A stretch of DNA of 11,617 nt, from the NCBI GenBank assembly GCA_004000155.1, contig RCSS01000193.1, positions 1 to 11,617 of the forward strand. Direction: 5' to 3'. The position numbers and the translations under genes are program-made. This document shows, piece by piece, positions 1 through 6,844 of this stretch (positions are counted from its first letter, which is position 1; the number at the start of each line of letters is the position of its first letter). This DNA is from Tubulinosema ratisbonensis (taxonomy: Eukaryota > Microsporidia > Tubulinosematidae). The notes beneath the pieces were generated by a model. The model saw only the letters and a program-made list of their open reading frames with translations. It was not told where the DNA came from and ran no database searches.

Positions 1-67
1 TGTAAAACATAAAGTGATTTTTAGATGATAAATTTAATTATTCAGGTATTATCTTATAAAAAGAAGA

Positions 68-289
68 TTTTTACCCTTTAACCAAAGCCTGCAAGTAAGG
101 TAGACTTAGGCAGTCAATAGAGTGCACGGGGTGGGGTTTAGCGTGTGAAAGGCTCACAGTATCTTGAGCTATACCTAAGTATGGGAAACATACTTTACAG
201 TATGTTTCCCATACTTAGGTATTAATATTATTATATAGAAGGTATAGCGAAAAGATTTTAGTATGGATTTCCCATCCCTAGGTAACAAA
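68..289 (+). ncRNA. Candidate structured non-coding RNA, copy 1
   Basis: No long reading frame is present, yet local G/C content is far above its surroundings and the sequence is related to 11156-11361. Conserved blocks are AACCAAA (80-86), CAAGTAA (92-98), TCAATAG (114-120), TTTAGCGTGT plus AAGGC (137-153) and CATCCC..GG.AACAAAAAA (273-292). Proposed pairings are a closing helix 68-75/281-289 with one bulged C; a hairpin 87-90+93-96 with 104-111; a long-range helix 128-136/270-278 (9 bp, two G.U); and 124-127/143-146, which would make a pseudoknot with that helix. A competing hairpin 144-148/154-158 encloses AAGGC. The G.U pairs favour plus-strand RNA. A TATA-like TTATAAAAAG lies at 54-63. 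It is not recognisable as tRNA, 5S, U6, SRP or RNase P RNA; a dispersed non-autonomous repeat is the main alternative. Confidence 0.5.
171..222 (+). repeat. Perfect 24-bp stem hairpin inside candidate RNA copy 1
   Basis: Arms 171-194 and 199-222 are exact reverse complements around a 4-nt loop (TTAC). The core GAAACAT/ATGTTTC is also present in copy 2 (AGAAACAT/ATGTTTCT, 11273-11280/11291-11298), but there the stem is only 8 bp with a 10-nt loop. A second 8-bp perfect complement, GCTATACC (168-175) with GGTATAGC (241-248), shares five bases with the left arm, so two alternative folds are possible. Confidence 0.85.
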
Positions 290-603
290 AAAAAAGGAGA
301 TTATTAATCCAATAAATTTAATTTTATCATCTAAAAATTTATCATGTAGAAAAAGATCAACATAAATAAATACTCCTCAAAAACATCTTTTACCTTAAAG
401 TACCAAAATCACTTTATTTAGTAATTAATCAACCAGACAGTCTTTTATAATTCGAAAACTTACATAACAAAATATTCAATATTTGTTTAATTAAATAAAA
501 GTTAATGTTAATTTGTAGATAAATTAATATTCTTTAAAAATATTAATAAGTTATTTTAGAGGATATTTTATAATTTTTTTTTATTTTTTTTAAAAATATT
601 TTA

Positions 604-614
604 ATCCCTTGACA
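604..614 (+). promoter_or_regulatory. CCC start-proximal motif of the GlnRS gene
   Basis: CCC at 606-608 lies 6 nt before the ATG at 615 in otherwise C-poor DNA. C-rich motifs just upstream of start codons are known in microsporidia. The motif supports choosing ATG 615 as the start and suggests a very short 5' leader. Confidence 0.55.
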
Positions 615-2708
615 ATGCATGAATTAAAAAATAAACTGATCGATTTAGGTTTTACTCCTCAAAAATCAGATGAATTATTAAAAAACAGTGCTTTTAGAAA
701 AAGAATGGAAGAAATAATAGCCACTAAAGAAGACCTAGTCACACTACATGTCATCCTAGCACAACATTCTTCAGATATAAATTTAATTAAAAGTATTAGT
801 AAGAAGGAAATAGTCAATGAAAAACAAATTATCAAAATTTTAAAGGAATGCAAAGACCTGTCAAAAATATCAGAGTTTGTTAAACAAAATACCCTGTCAG
901 AAGAAGAAATTAAAAAAATTATCAGTTCATGCAGAACTAAAAAAGAAGCTTTTAAAATTCTTAACGACAAAGGAGCTTTTAACAATCTTAAAGATTTGCC
1001 AGAAAGAGTTAAACACTTACCTGACCAGGCAGAAAAAGAAGAAACTTTTTGGTTGAAAGAAGGAGTAGTTTCTAAGTTACATTTACCAGGAGAGAATCCT
1101 CAACTGAGTGAAGAAATAAAAAATAATCATTTAAAAAGGACAGGTAAAAAAGTGGTAACCAGGTTCCCACCAGAACCAAATGGTCATTTACACATAGGAC
1201 ATGCCAAAGCAATGGCATTATCTTTTGATTATGCACAGATGTACGATGGGATTACCTTCTTAAGGTTTGATGATACTAACCCTAAAAATGAAGAAATTTC
1301 TTTCTACCATTCAATTAAAGAAGATGTAGAATGGTTAGGTTATAAACCTCACTACATTACTTCATCATCCACATATTTTGAACAAATGATTGATTTTGCT
1401 TATAGGCTTATAGAAAGTGATTTAGCTTATGTGTGTCATTTAACCTCACAAGAGATTCATGAAAAGAGGGTTAGTATTTTAGAAAATACCCCTGAAAATA
1501 ATAAAAATAAAATAAATGAGTTAATAGGAGGAAATTCTTACAATCCCTTTATTAATAAAGAAAATGAATGTTTAACAAATGGTTGTAATCATAAAAAAGG
1601 AAGTTATTTTTTTAATAATTGTATTAACAATGTAAAAAATAGATCACCTTTTAGGAATAGGAGTAAAGAAATTAATAAAATTTTATTTAAAGAAATGTTA
1701 GAAGGAAAGTGGAGTGAAGGGAGTGCAGTGCTAAGATTAAAAATGGAAGAAAGTAACAATCCTTTTATGCAAGATTTAGTGATTTATAGAGTAATAAACA
1801 AAGCACACCCAATTTATGGTAATAAATACTCTGCCTACCCCTCTTATGATTTTGCATTGTGTATCTGTGATTCTTTAGAAGATGTGACACATTCATTTTG
1901 TTCTAAAGAATTTCAAAGTAGACAGATTTCTTACCAATGGTTAATAAATAAGTTAAATATTTATAAACCAGTACAATGGGAATTTAGCAGATTAAATGTT
2001 TCTAACACAGTTTTATCAAAAAGAAAGATTAATAAGTTAATAAAAGAAGGAATAATCAGTGATTATGATGATCCTAGGTTATTTACTTTAAAAGGATTAA
2101 AAAAAAGAGGATTTACCTCTGAGAGTATAAATAAATTTGTTAGGAGTGTAGGAATAACTTACAGTGAAAGTATTATGGATATTAAATTATTAGAACAAAT
2201 ACAAAGAGATGAATTAAATAAGTCAGCAGAGAGAATTACTTGTGTGATTAATCCAATTAAATTAATGGTAAATAATGAATTAATTTATATTTCTAAAAAT
2301 GATTATCAGTCTAAGAGTGAAGATTCTTTTTTAAGGTTAACAGATACACAGTGTGTAGGATTACTTAATAAATTTAATATTAAAGTAATAAAGAAAGAAA
2401 ATGATATTTTACATTGTGAAATAACAAATGATAAACCAAAGAAATACATTCATTGGATAAAAGATTATGAAGAAATAACAGTTAATTTATTTACTTATTT
2501 ATTTAATTCATTCGATCCTGAAGAGAATGAAGATTATTTAAATGATATTAATAAGGATAGTATTAATGTATTAGTAGGATATATTGATAAGAAGGTAATG
2601 AATGATCCTATTGGCAGTAGGTATCAGTTTATGAGAGAAGGGTATTTTTATAAGGTAGGAGAAAAAGAGTTTAATAGGATTGTTGAGTTAAAATCATCAT
2701 TTAAGTGA
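615..2708 (+). CDS. Glutaminyl-tRNA synthetase (GlnRS), cytosolic, class I
   Basis: This enzyme charges tRNA-Gln with glutamine using ATP. I start at ATG 615 (697 residues); the frame is open upstream only to a TTG at 609, an unlikely eukaryotic start. Residues 1 to about 160 form the helical N-terminal region typical of eukaryotic GlnRS. The catalytic Rossmann domain carries PPEPNGHLHIGH (HIGH at about 193-196), the DDTNPKNEE block (about 219-227) and the KMSKS-type loop LSKRK (about 467-471). The C-terminal anticodon-binding beta-barrels run to the end, with IHWI.., the D.LNDIN..S region and a final QFMREGYF motif, so the protein appears complete. An unusual Asn-rich, low-complexity insertion of about 50 residues (about 290-342) precedes the conserved SPFRNRS..E.N..LF..M..G segment. 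Coding-strand composition shifts from C-rich near the start to G-rich at the end. The convergent gene downstream is separated by an intergenic hairpin. Family assignment is secure. Confidence 0.96.
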   Translation: MHELKNKLIDLGFTPQKSDELLKNSAFRKRMEEIIATKEDLVTLHVILAQHSSDINLIKSISKKEIVNEKQIIKILKECKDLSKISEFVKQNTLSEEEIKKIISSCRTKKEAFKILNDKGAFNNLKDLPERVKHLPDQAEKEETFWLKEGVVSKLHLPGENPQLSEEIKNNHLKRTGKKVVTRFPPEPNGHLHIGHAKAMALSFDYAQMYDGITFLRFDDTNPKNEEISFYHSIKEDVEWLGYKPHYITSSSTYFEQMIDFAYRLIESDLAYVCHLTSQEIHEKRVSILENTPENNKNKINELIGGNSYNPFINKENECLTNGCNHKKGSYFFNNCINNVKNRSPFRNRSKEINKILFKEMLEGKWSEGSAVLRLKMEESNNPFMQDLVIYRVINKAHPIYGNKYSAYPSYDFALCICDSLEDVTHSFCSKEFQSRQISYQWLINKLNIYKPVQWEFSRLNVSNTVLSKRKINKLIKEGIISDYDDPRLFTLKGLKKRGFTSESINKFVRSVGITYSESIMDIKLLEQIQRDELNKSAERITCVINPIKLMVNNELIYISKNDYQSKSEDSFLRLTDTQCVGLLNKFNIKVIKKENDILHCEITNDKPKKYIHWIKDYEEITVNLFTYLFNSFDPEENEDYLNDINKDSINVLVGYIDKKVMNDPIGSRYQFMREGYFYKVGEKEFNRIVELKSSFK

Positions 2709-2783
2709 AATAAATAAGAAATTAAGATTATTTATTATAATAAATATAAAATTAATTAATTAAAATATAAAAATAATTATTAT

Positions 2784-2892
2784 TTTTATATTTAAGTCAA
2801 CAAAAAAGATAAATGATATTAACAAAAATAAATAATAATTATTTTTATAAAATTAAATATTATTTATCTTTTTTGTTGATTTAAATATGAAA
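2784..2892 (+). repeat. Intergenic foldback with 37-nt arms
   Basis: Arms 2784-2820 and 2856-2892 pair along their full length, the only departures being three G.U pairs (one at 2787/2889, two within 2791-2820/2856-2885). The 35-nt loop can form its own 8-bp stem (2824-2831/2839-2846). It lies 75 nt after the GlnRS stop and before the convergent gene ending at 3034. It could act in 3'-end formation of one or both transcripts, or be a miniature foldback element. The distance from the stop codon is compatible with either. Confidence 0.8.
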
Positions 2893-3033
2893 TACATACG
2901 AAGATCATTTGCTATGCTTTCTTTAAAAGAATGTTTTATTAAGTAATTTAAAAATATAACTAATTATAATAAAAAAATATGATTTATATAAAAAACACAG
3001 TAAAAAATCAATCTTATCATTGATTAATAAACT

Positions 3034-4632
3034 TTAATTATCCAAATACCATCTACAATACTTGAAAAACATTCCTTCTTCCCAAACAATATCACTTAAA
3101 AATTCTTTTACATAATCAACATTCTCTACTTTTTTATTCTTAGACACACATAAACAGAATTCTTCTATGCTGACAAGTAACTTGGCCAACCTTTTTTCAT
3201 TAAAAAACAATTTAATTTTATTTAGAAAACTAAACTNGTNNNATTTATAATTATATTCAATAAGTTCATATAAAATAAAAGAGTTCAATCTTAAAATAAA
3301 ATCAGTGAACCTCACTGATAAAATTTTATAAACATTTTTTTGTTTTAGTCTGAGGGTTAGTAAATGATTTTCTGTCTTTTTTATTCTGTAAAGTATTTTG
3401 AATAAATAAACCAGTTTGTTAGTTTCTTCTTCGTTGATAAACATGTTTAATGGATATTTTATTATTGGTATGAGGGTAAGATAGTTCCATTGGTTATCTT
3501 TTTCTTCTATTTGGATATCTAAATTCATTTCATTTTCAAAGTTTATTTTTTTAGATTTTGAAGTTTCTATTGGAAAAGTTTGTTTGAATTTTTTGAAGGT
3601 GTTGTTGTATGCACTTTCTAGAATATAAAAGAATGATCTTTTACTTTTGTAAGCTGATTCTCTTAGTAACACAAATAAGGTTTGCATGAAATCTGATCTG
3701 CCAAACAAGATTGTATCTTTGATTCTTTGAAATTGTATATCTGCTAGATTGACGAATTTTGCTTTGTTTTCCTTTTCACTTTCTTGGATCTTGCATTGAA
3801 ATGCATGAATCAAGCTGTCATCCATCAACAAACTGTTTCTGATCAAATGTTTTGACAGGGTGTTTGGCAAAATTTTATTAAAATCTGACAGAATTTTGTT
3901 AAAATTTTGTTCTGGTAACAAAACTTTTTTAATTTCAAAATTGTCATTCAAATTTTCTTCTGAGTGCATGAAAGATTCTTTAACCGAAAGAAAAGTCTTT
4001 TCACACTCTTTTTCATTTACCAGGTCATTTAATTCAATAAATTTGTCTATTTCTTCAAATTTGTTAGTTAAATAACACTGTCTAATATTCTCAAACTGAA
4101 TATCTAACCCTAATTCATTATTTATTCCTAAATTACTGATCAAAAAATAGAACCATTGCAATTCAACATATAATTGTATTAAATTATCACAGTTTAAAAC
4201 ATTTTCTTCGTACCTGTTACATATTTTTTGTGCTACTTCTTTGGTACTCTTTTTTAAACACAAGTACCATTCTTTATACTTCAAAATTTCTAATACTAAG
4301 TTAATTTCTTCATCTTCCAAGCTTAAAATCGCTGTTTTACCATCAAAAAATATTTTCTTGTTTTCGTAAACCAGGTTAGGATACAAAGCTAAATGGGTTA
4401 AGTATTTTGTCACTGGTTTAGAAATTAAACTTAATTTTATGCAAAATTCAGCCAATAAGATGTCTTTTTCTGGTAGGTTATTTTTATAATATAAATAAGC
4501 TTGTGGGTTATTTTTAAGGGTTGCTAAGGTCAAAAATGGGTCTGTCTTAGAGGTGTTTAGTAATGAAATGTATTTTTCTATCTTGGTTGTTTTATTTGAG
4601 AGTGTTAATAATTTTATTAACAGTTTATCCAT
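3034..4632 (-). CDS. Gamma-tubulin complex component (Spc97/Spc98, GCP family)
   Basis: Predicted to be part of the gamma-tubulin small complex that nucleates microtubules at the spindle plaque. The 532-residue protein is largely helical. The recognisable family region is about 385-424, LTLIPIIKYPLNMFI followed by KLVYLFKILYRIKKTENHL, which matches the GCP pattern L.L.Y.V..PL..I......Y..LF..L.rlK..E..L. The preceding FVNLADIQFQRIKDTILFGR and SDFMQTLF (about 293-320) correspond to the family's lk.y.LlG.GDF..... segment, and LRLNSFILYELIEY (about 447-460) to its Fi..l..Y...evie segment. It is short compared with fungal or animal members. The start ATG (4630-4632) is directly preceded by CC. Four ambiguous bases (3237, 3240-3242) hit the codons around residue 465 without breaking the frame. 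GCP2 versus GCP3 type cannot be decided here. The coding strand alternates C-rich and G-rich twice. Confidence 0.75.
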   Translation of the reverse strand: MDKLLIKLLTLSNKTTKIEKYISLLNTSKTDPFLTLATLKNNPQAYLYYKNNLPEKDILLAEFCIKLSLISKPVTKYLTHLALYPNLVYENKKIFFDGKTAILSLEDEEINLVLEILKYKEWYLCLKKSTKEVAQKICNRYEENVLNCDNLIQLYVELQWFYFLISNLGINNELGLDIQFENIRQCYLTNKFEEIDKFIELNDLVNEKECEKTFLSVKESFMHSEENLNDNFEIKKVLLPEQNFNKILSDFNKILPNTLSKHLIRNSLLMDDSLIHAFQCKIQESEKENKAKFVNLADIQFQRIKDTILFGRSDFMQTLFVLLRESAYKSKRSFFYILESAYNNTFKKFKQTFPIETSKSKKINFENEMNLDIQIEEKDNQWNYLTLIPIIKYPLNMFINEEETNKLVYLFKILYRIKKTENHLLTLRLKQKNVYKILSVRFTDFILRLNSFILYELIEYNYKXXXFSFLNKIKLFFNEKRLAKLLVSIEEFCLCVSKNKKVENVDYVKEFLSDIVWEEGMFFKYCRWYLDN

Positions 4633-4634
4633 GG
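4633..4634 (-). promoter_or_regulatory. CC motif abutting the GCP start codon
   Basis: On the minus strand CC immediately precedes ATG, after a run with no other C nearby. It belongs to the set of start-proximal CC motifs seen at other genes in this window and fits the known microsporidian signal. Confidence 0.4.
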
Positions 4635-4757
4635 TTTAAAAAAATATTTTATAAATTAATTTTTAAATTATTCTTTGATAATTTATCAAATAAATAAATA
4701 AATATTAAATTTTCCAATTACAATATAAAAAATAAATTATTAAAAATATTTATTTTA

Positions 4758-5213
4758 TTATTCATCCTCTCCTTTCTCTTTTTTAATCCTTTTAACCATA
4801 TACTCTTTACATCCCTTAATTAACTCATCAACCAATCCTTCTTCAACCTCTTCTATCTTAAAATTATTTTTAAAATGATTAATTTTATTTTTAATTTCTT
4901 CTTCACTAAAAACATTCTCTTTGCTTGCATAAATATCTTTAGAAATAAACAAACTACCAAAAGAAACAGAATCATCACTAATTTTACTTTCATTACCCTT
5001 CTCTATCTCTTCATCATTTACATTTTTAAGTGACAAATATCTTGGCTTTTTTGATTGGATTGGCTTTCCTATCTTTTTGAGGGTAAAAAGTATTATGCTG
5101 TTGTACAACTTTATTGGTATTCTGTGCTGTGCTAACTCTCTTATTATTTCGTCTTGGGATGGTCTTTCTATCAAATGTTTTAGAAGTAGTTGTTTTAATT
5201 TGTCTCGTAGCAT
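4758..5213 (-). CDS. Orphan 151-residue charged protein
   Basis: I do not recognise this protein. Residues 1 to about 52 look like a compact helical domain (MLRDKLKQLLLKHLIERPS, then RELAQHRIPIKLYNSIILF), followed by a hinge rich in Lys, Ser and Glu (about 53-105) and a helical, strongly charged C-terminus ending KRIKKEKGEDE. There is no signal peptide and no membrane segment, so it is probably cytosolic or nuclear. It is likely a real gene: TTCCTTTATG at its start nearly repeats the start context of the RING gene, the frame is open throughout, and the C/G skew of the coding strand switches as in the other genes. It lies 125 nt upstream of the gamma-tubulin complex gene on the same strand, in a gap of plain A/T-rich sequence. 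Confidence 0.7.
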   Translation of the reverse strand: MLRDKLKQLLLKHLIERPSQDEIIRELAQHRIPIKLYNSIILFTLKKIGKPIQSKKPRYLSLKNVNDEEIEKGNESKISDDSVSFGSLFISKDIYASKENVFSEEEIKNKINHFKNNFKIEEVEEGLVDELIKGCKEYMVKRIKKEKGEDE

Positions 5214-5220
5214 AAAGGAA
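5214..5220 (-). promoter_or_regulatory. TTCCTTT start context of the 151-residue gene
   Basis: Reading the minus strand, CC sits 3 nt before ATG, with the same CCTTTATG string as at 10342-10349 in front of the RING gene. This is probably the microsporidian C-rich start signal. Confidence 0.5.
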
Positions 5221-5545
5221 TAAATAAATTTATTTTTTTANTGTTTTAATTTTTATTTATTTTTTTATTTTATTTTGTTTTATTTTAATTTTAATTTTAT
5301 TTTCTTATTTAATAATTTTATTTTAATATTTTTTAAATATTTGATTTTATTTTAATATTATTATTATTATTATTATTATTTTAATATTTTATTTTAATAC
5401 TTTTATTTTATTTTAATATTTTTTAAATTATTATTTTAGTTTGATATTTTTTAATTATTATTATTATTATTTTAATATTTTTTAAATTATTATTTTTTAA
5501 TTATTATTTTTTAATTATTATTTTAATTTTANGATTATAATTTTA
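5221..5545. repeat. T-rich low-complexity tract with (ATT)n microsatellite
   Basis: About 320 nt made almost only of T and A on the plus strand, with variations on TTTTATTTTAATATTTTT and a run of ATT units near 5357-5380 and again near 5458-5470. G occurs only a few times and C hardly at all. Single ambiguous bases at 5241 and 5532 suggest assembly or polymerase slippage trouble. It separates two minus-strand genes: the promoter side of the 151-residue gene and the terminator side of the 393-residue gene. No gene is visible in it. Confidence 0.85.
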
Positions 5546-5662
5546 TGGCAACAAGTTTTTTAACATTAAAAATAAAATTTTACATTTTTTATAAAAGTAA
5601 GATCCATCAATCTTTCAAAAAAAAAGTTAAAATCATTCTTTTACACACAAACAATATCAAAT

Positions 5663-6844
5663 TTATTGATTTTTTATCAAATCAATTTCATCTAAAATCT
5701 CCAAATCAGACTCAGANNCNCNTGNNNCTTCATCAATACAATCACAATACAAACAAACAGCCATCAATCTCATAAACTTCATCTCTTCCACCAAAATAAT
5801 AACCTCTAACTTCAATACTTTCGATTCATCTATCTCATCTATAAACAAATAAACCAAGCTCAACAACACTTTTTGGTAAATTTTTTCTTTTAAATAAAAC
5901 AAACAATCTTCTTTTGTGTATTTCAATAAAGGATGCTTAATCTTAAACCTAATAAACAACACTCTTTGAGTAAAATACATAGCTCTTCCTAACATAATCT
6001 TTAACAAAAAATAATACTTTTTTATTTGGAAAGTGTTAAGTTTTTTTTCTAAAACATATTTAACTGAAAATATTTTACATTTTTTTAAAAAATAAAGCAA
6101 ATATTCCATCTTTTGACTTTTTAACAAAGTAAATAAATCATCCTTAACTAAACATTTATCACAAATAGAAACATAAAATACGACCAAAGAGACAAATTTA
6201 TCTAATTCATAATTTATGCACTCAAAATTTTTGTTTATTTTTTGTAATTCATTTTTTAAATTTCTAAAATAAATAAAATTTAGTTTGTTAAAATTTGTTA
6301 GTTGGATTAGTTCTAATAAATTGTTAAAATGAGGTATTGAGTCTGTTAAACTGAAAGGATCGTTTATATTAAACATTTTATTTTGTAAATCAGAGTCAAA
6401 GGTAAAGTTATTGGGGAATGATTGTGCTTTTATTTGCATTTTTATGTCTAAAAATTCATGAAAATTTTTAAAATCTTGTAAATTTATGCTAACTATTTTA
6501 TCAATGTTTGAGAAAAACATTTCTGTAATGTTTTTTAATGAAAAATTACCGTAAAATTTTTCTTTATTTTGTAAATTAATCCATAATTCTTTTATTTTAG
6601 CAGAAAAATCTAATTCATTTAATTGTTCATTATTTATTTGCAAAACAGGGTTAGTGTTTATTTTTTCATTATTTTTTGGTAAAGGAGTGTCATTTTGATT
6701 TAAAAGAATTAATTTCATTTTTTTAATCCTGTTTGTAAAATTTATATTCCCATTTCCTTTTATTAGTTTGTTATGCTTTGTTGTTAAAGTTACTTTCTGT
6801 GTGAATTTTAAAAGAGAAATAAATAAAAATATTATTGGATTCAT
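5663..6844 (-). CDS. Orphan 393-residue protein with signal-peptide-like N-terminus
   Basis: No family is recognised. Residues 1 to about 17 (MNPIIFLFISLLKFTQK) are hydrophobic and followed by basic, polar sequence, which looks like a signal peptide or signal anchor and suggests entry into the secretory pathway. The rest is Asn/Lys-rich and mostly helical, with several Leu/Tyr/Phe-rich stretches (for example about 222-236) that are probably not full membrane spans. A Cys-containing segment near the C-terminus (CLYCDCIDE) leads into an acidic tail. Ambiguous bases at 5717-5727 blur about four codons just before the tail, so the extreme C-terminus is less certain. A second Met at residue 43 is an alternative start that would remove the signal; the first ATG has CC 8 nt upstream. 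Microsporidia carry many fast-evolving secreted proteins, which would fit. Confidence 0.65.
   Translation of the reverse strand: MNPIIFLFISLLKFTQKVTLTTKHNKLIKGNGNINFTNRIKKMKLILLNQNDTPLPKNNEKINTNPVLQINNEQLNELDFSAKIKELWINLQNKEKFYGNFSLKNITEMFFSNIDKIVSINLQDFKNFHEFLDIKMQIKAQSFPNNFTFDSDLQNKMFNINDPFSLTDSIPHFNNLLELIQLTNFNKLNFIYFRNLKNELQKINKNFECINYELDKFVSLVVFYVSICDKCLVKDDLFTLLKSQKMEYLLYFLKKCKIFSVKYVLEKKLNTFQIKKYYFLLKIMLGRAMYFTQRVLFIRFKIKHPLLKYTKEDCLFYLKEKIYQKVLLSLVYLFIDEIDESKVLKLEVIILVEEMKFMRLMAVCLYCDCIDEXXXXSESDLEILDEIDLIKNQ

Larger units (their letters stand above)
9..417. repeat. Partial inverted repeats flanking candidate RNA copy 1
   Basis: The left segment 9-34 recurs in inverted form as separate pieces to the right. 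Positions 17-32 match 323-338 over 16 bp, 25-34 match 336-345 over 10 bp, and 9-21 match 405-417 over 13 bp. Together the right-hand pieces rebuild most of the left arm, interrupted by unrelated A/T-rich sequence. The arms bracket the candidate structured RNA at 68-289. They may be a broken terminal inverted repeat of a mobile element or a remnant of foldback DNA. A/T richness raises the chance level, but the 16- and 13-bp matches contain G and C and keep the same relative order. Confidence 0.5.

Noticed and set aside
68..289. Candidate RNA as RNase P, SRP, U6, U2, 5S RNA or HDV-like ribozyme
   Set aside because: Diagnostic motifs of these RNAs (for example GGTTCGA boxes, ACAGAG of U6, the SRP helix-8 motif) are absent or do not fit; no known RNA family was assigned.
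609..614. TTG at 609 as the start of GlnRS
   Set aside because: A non-ATG start two codons upstream is implausible in a eukaryote when ATG 615 is in frame, and the CCC motif fits ATG 615.
659..985. 108-residue frame on the minus strand
   Set aside because: It lies fully inside the GlnRS gene on the opposite strand and has no own start signal.
3860..4075. 71-residue frame on the plus strand
   Set aside because: Antisense shadow inside the gamma-tubulin complex gene.
5545..5775. 76-residue frame on the plus strand
   Set aside because: Runs through low-complexity DNA and over the end of the minus-strand orphan; contains ambiguous bases and has no features of a protein family.
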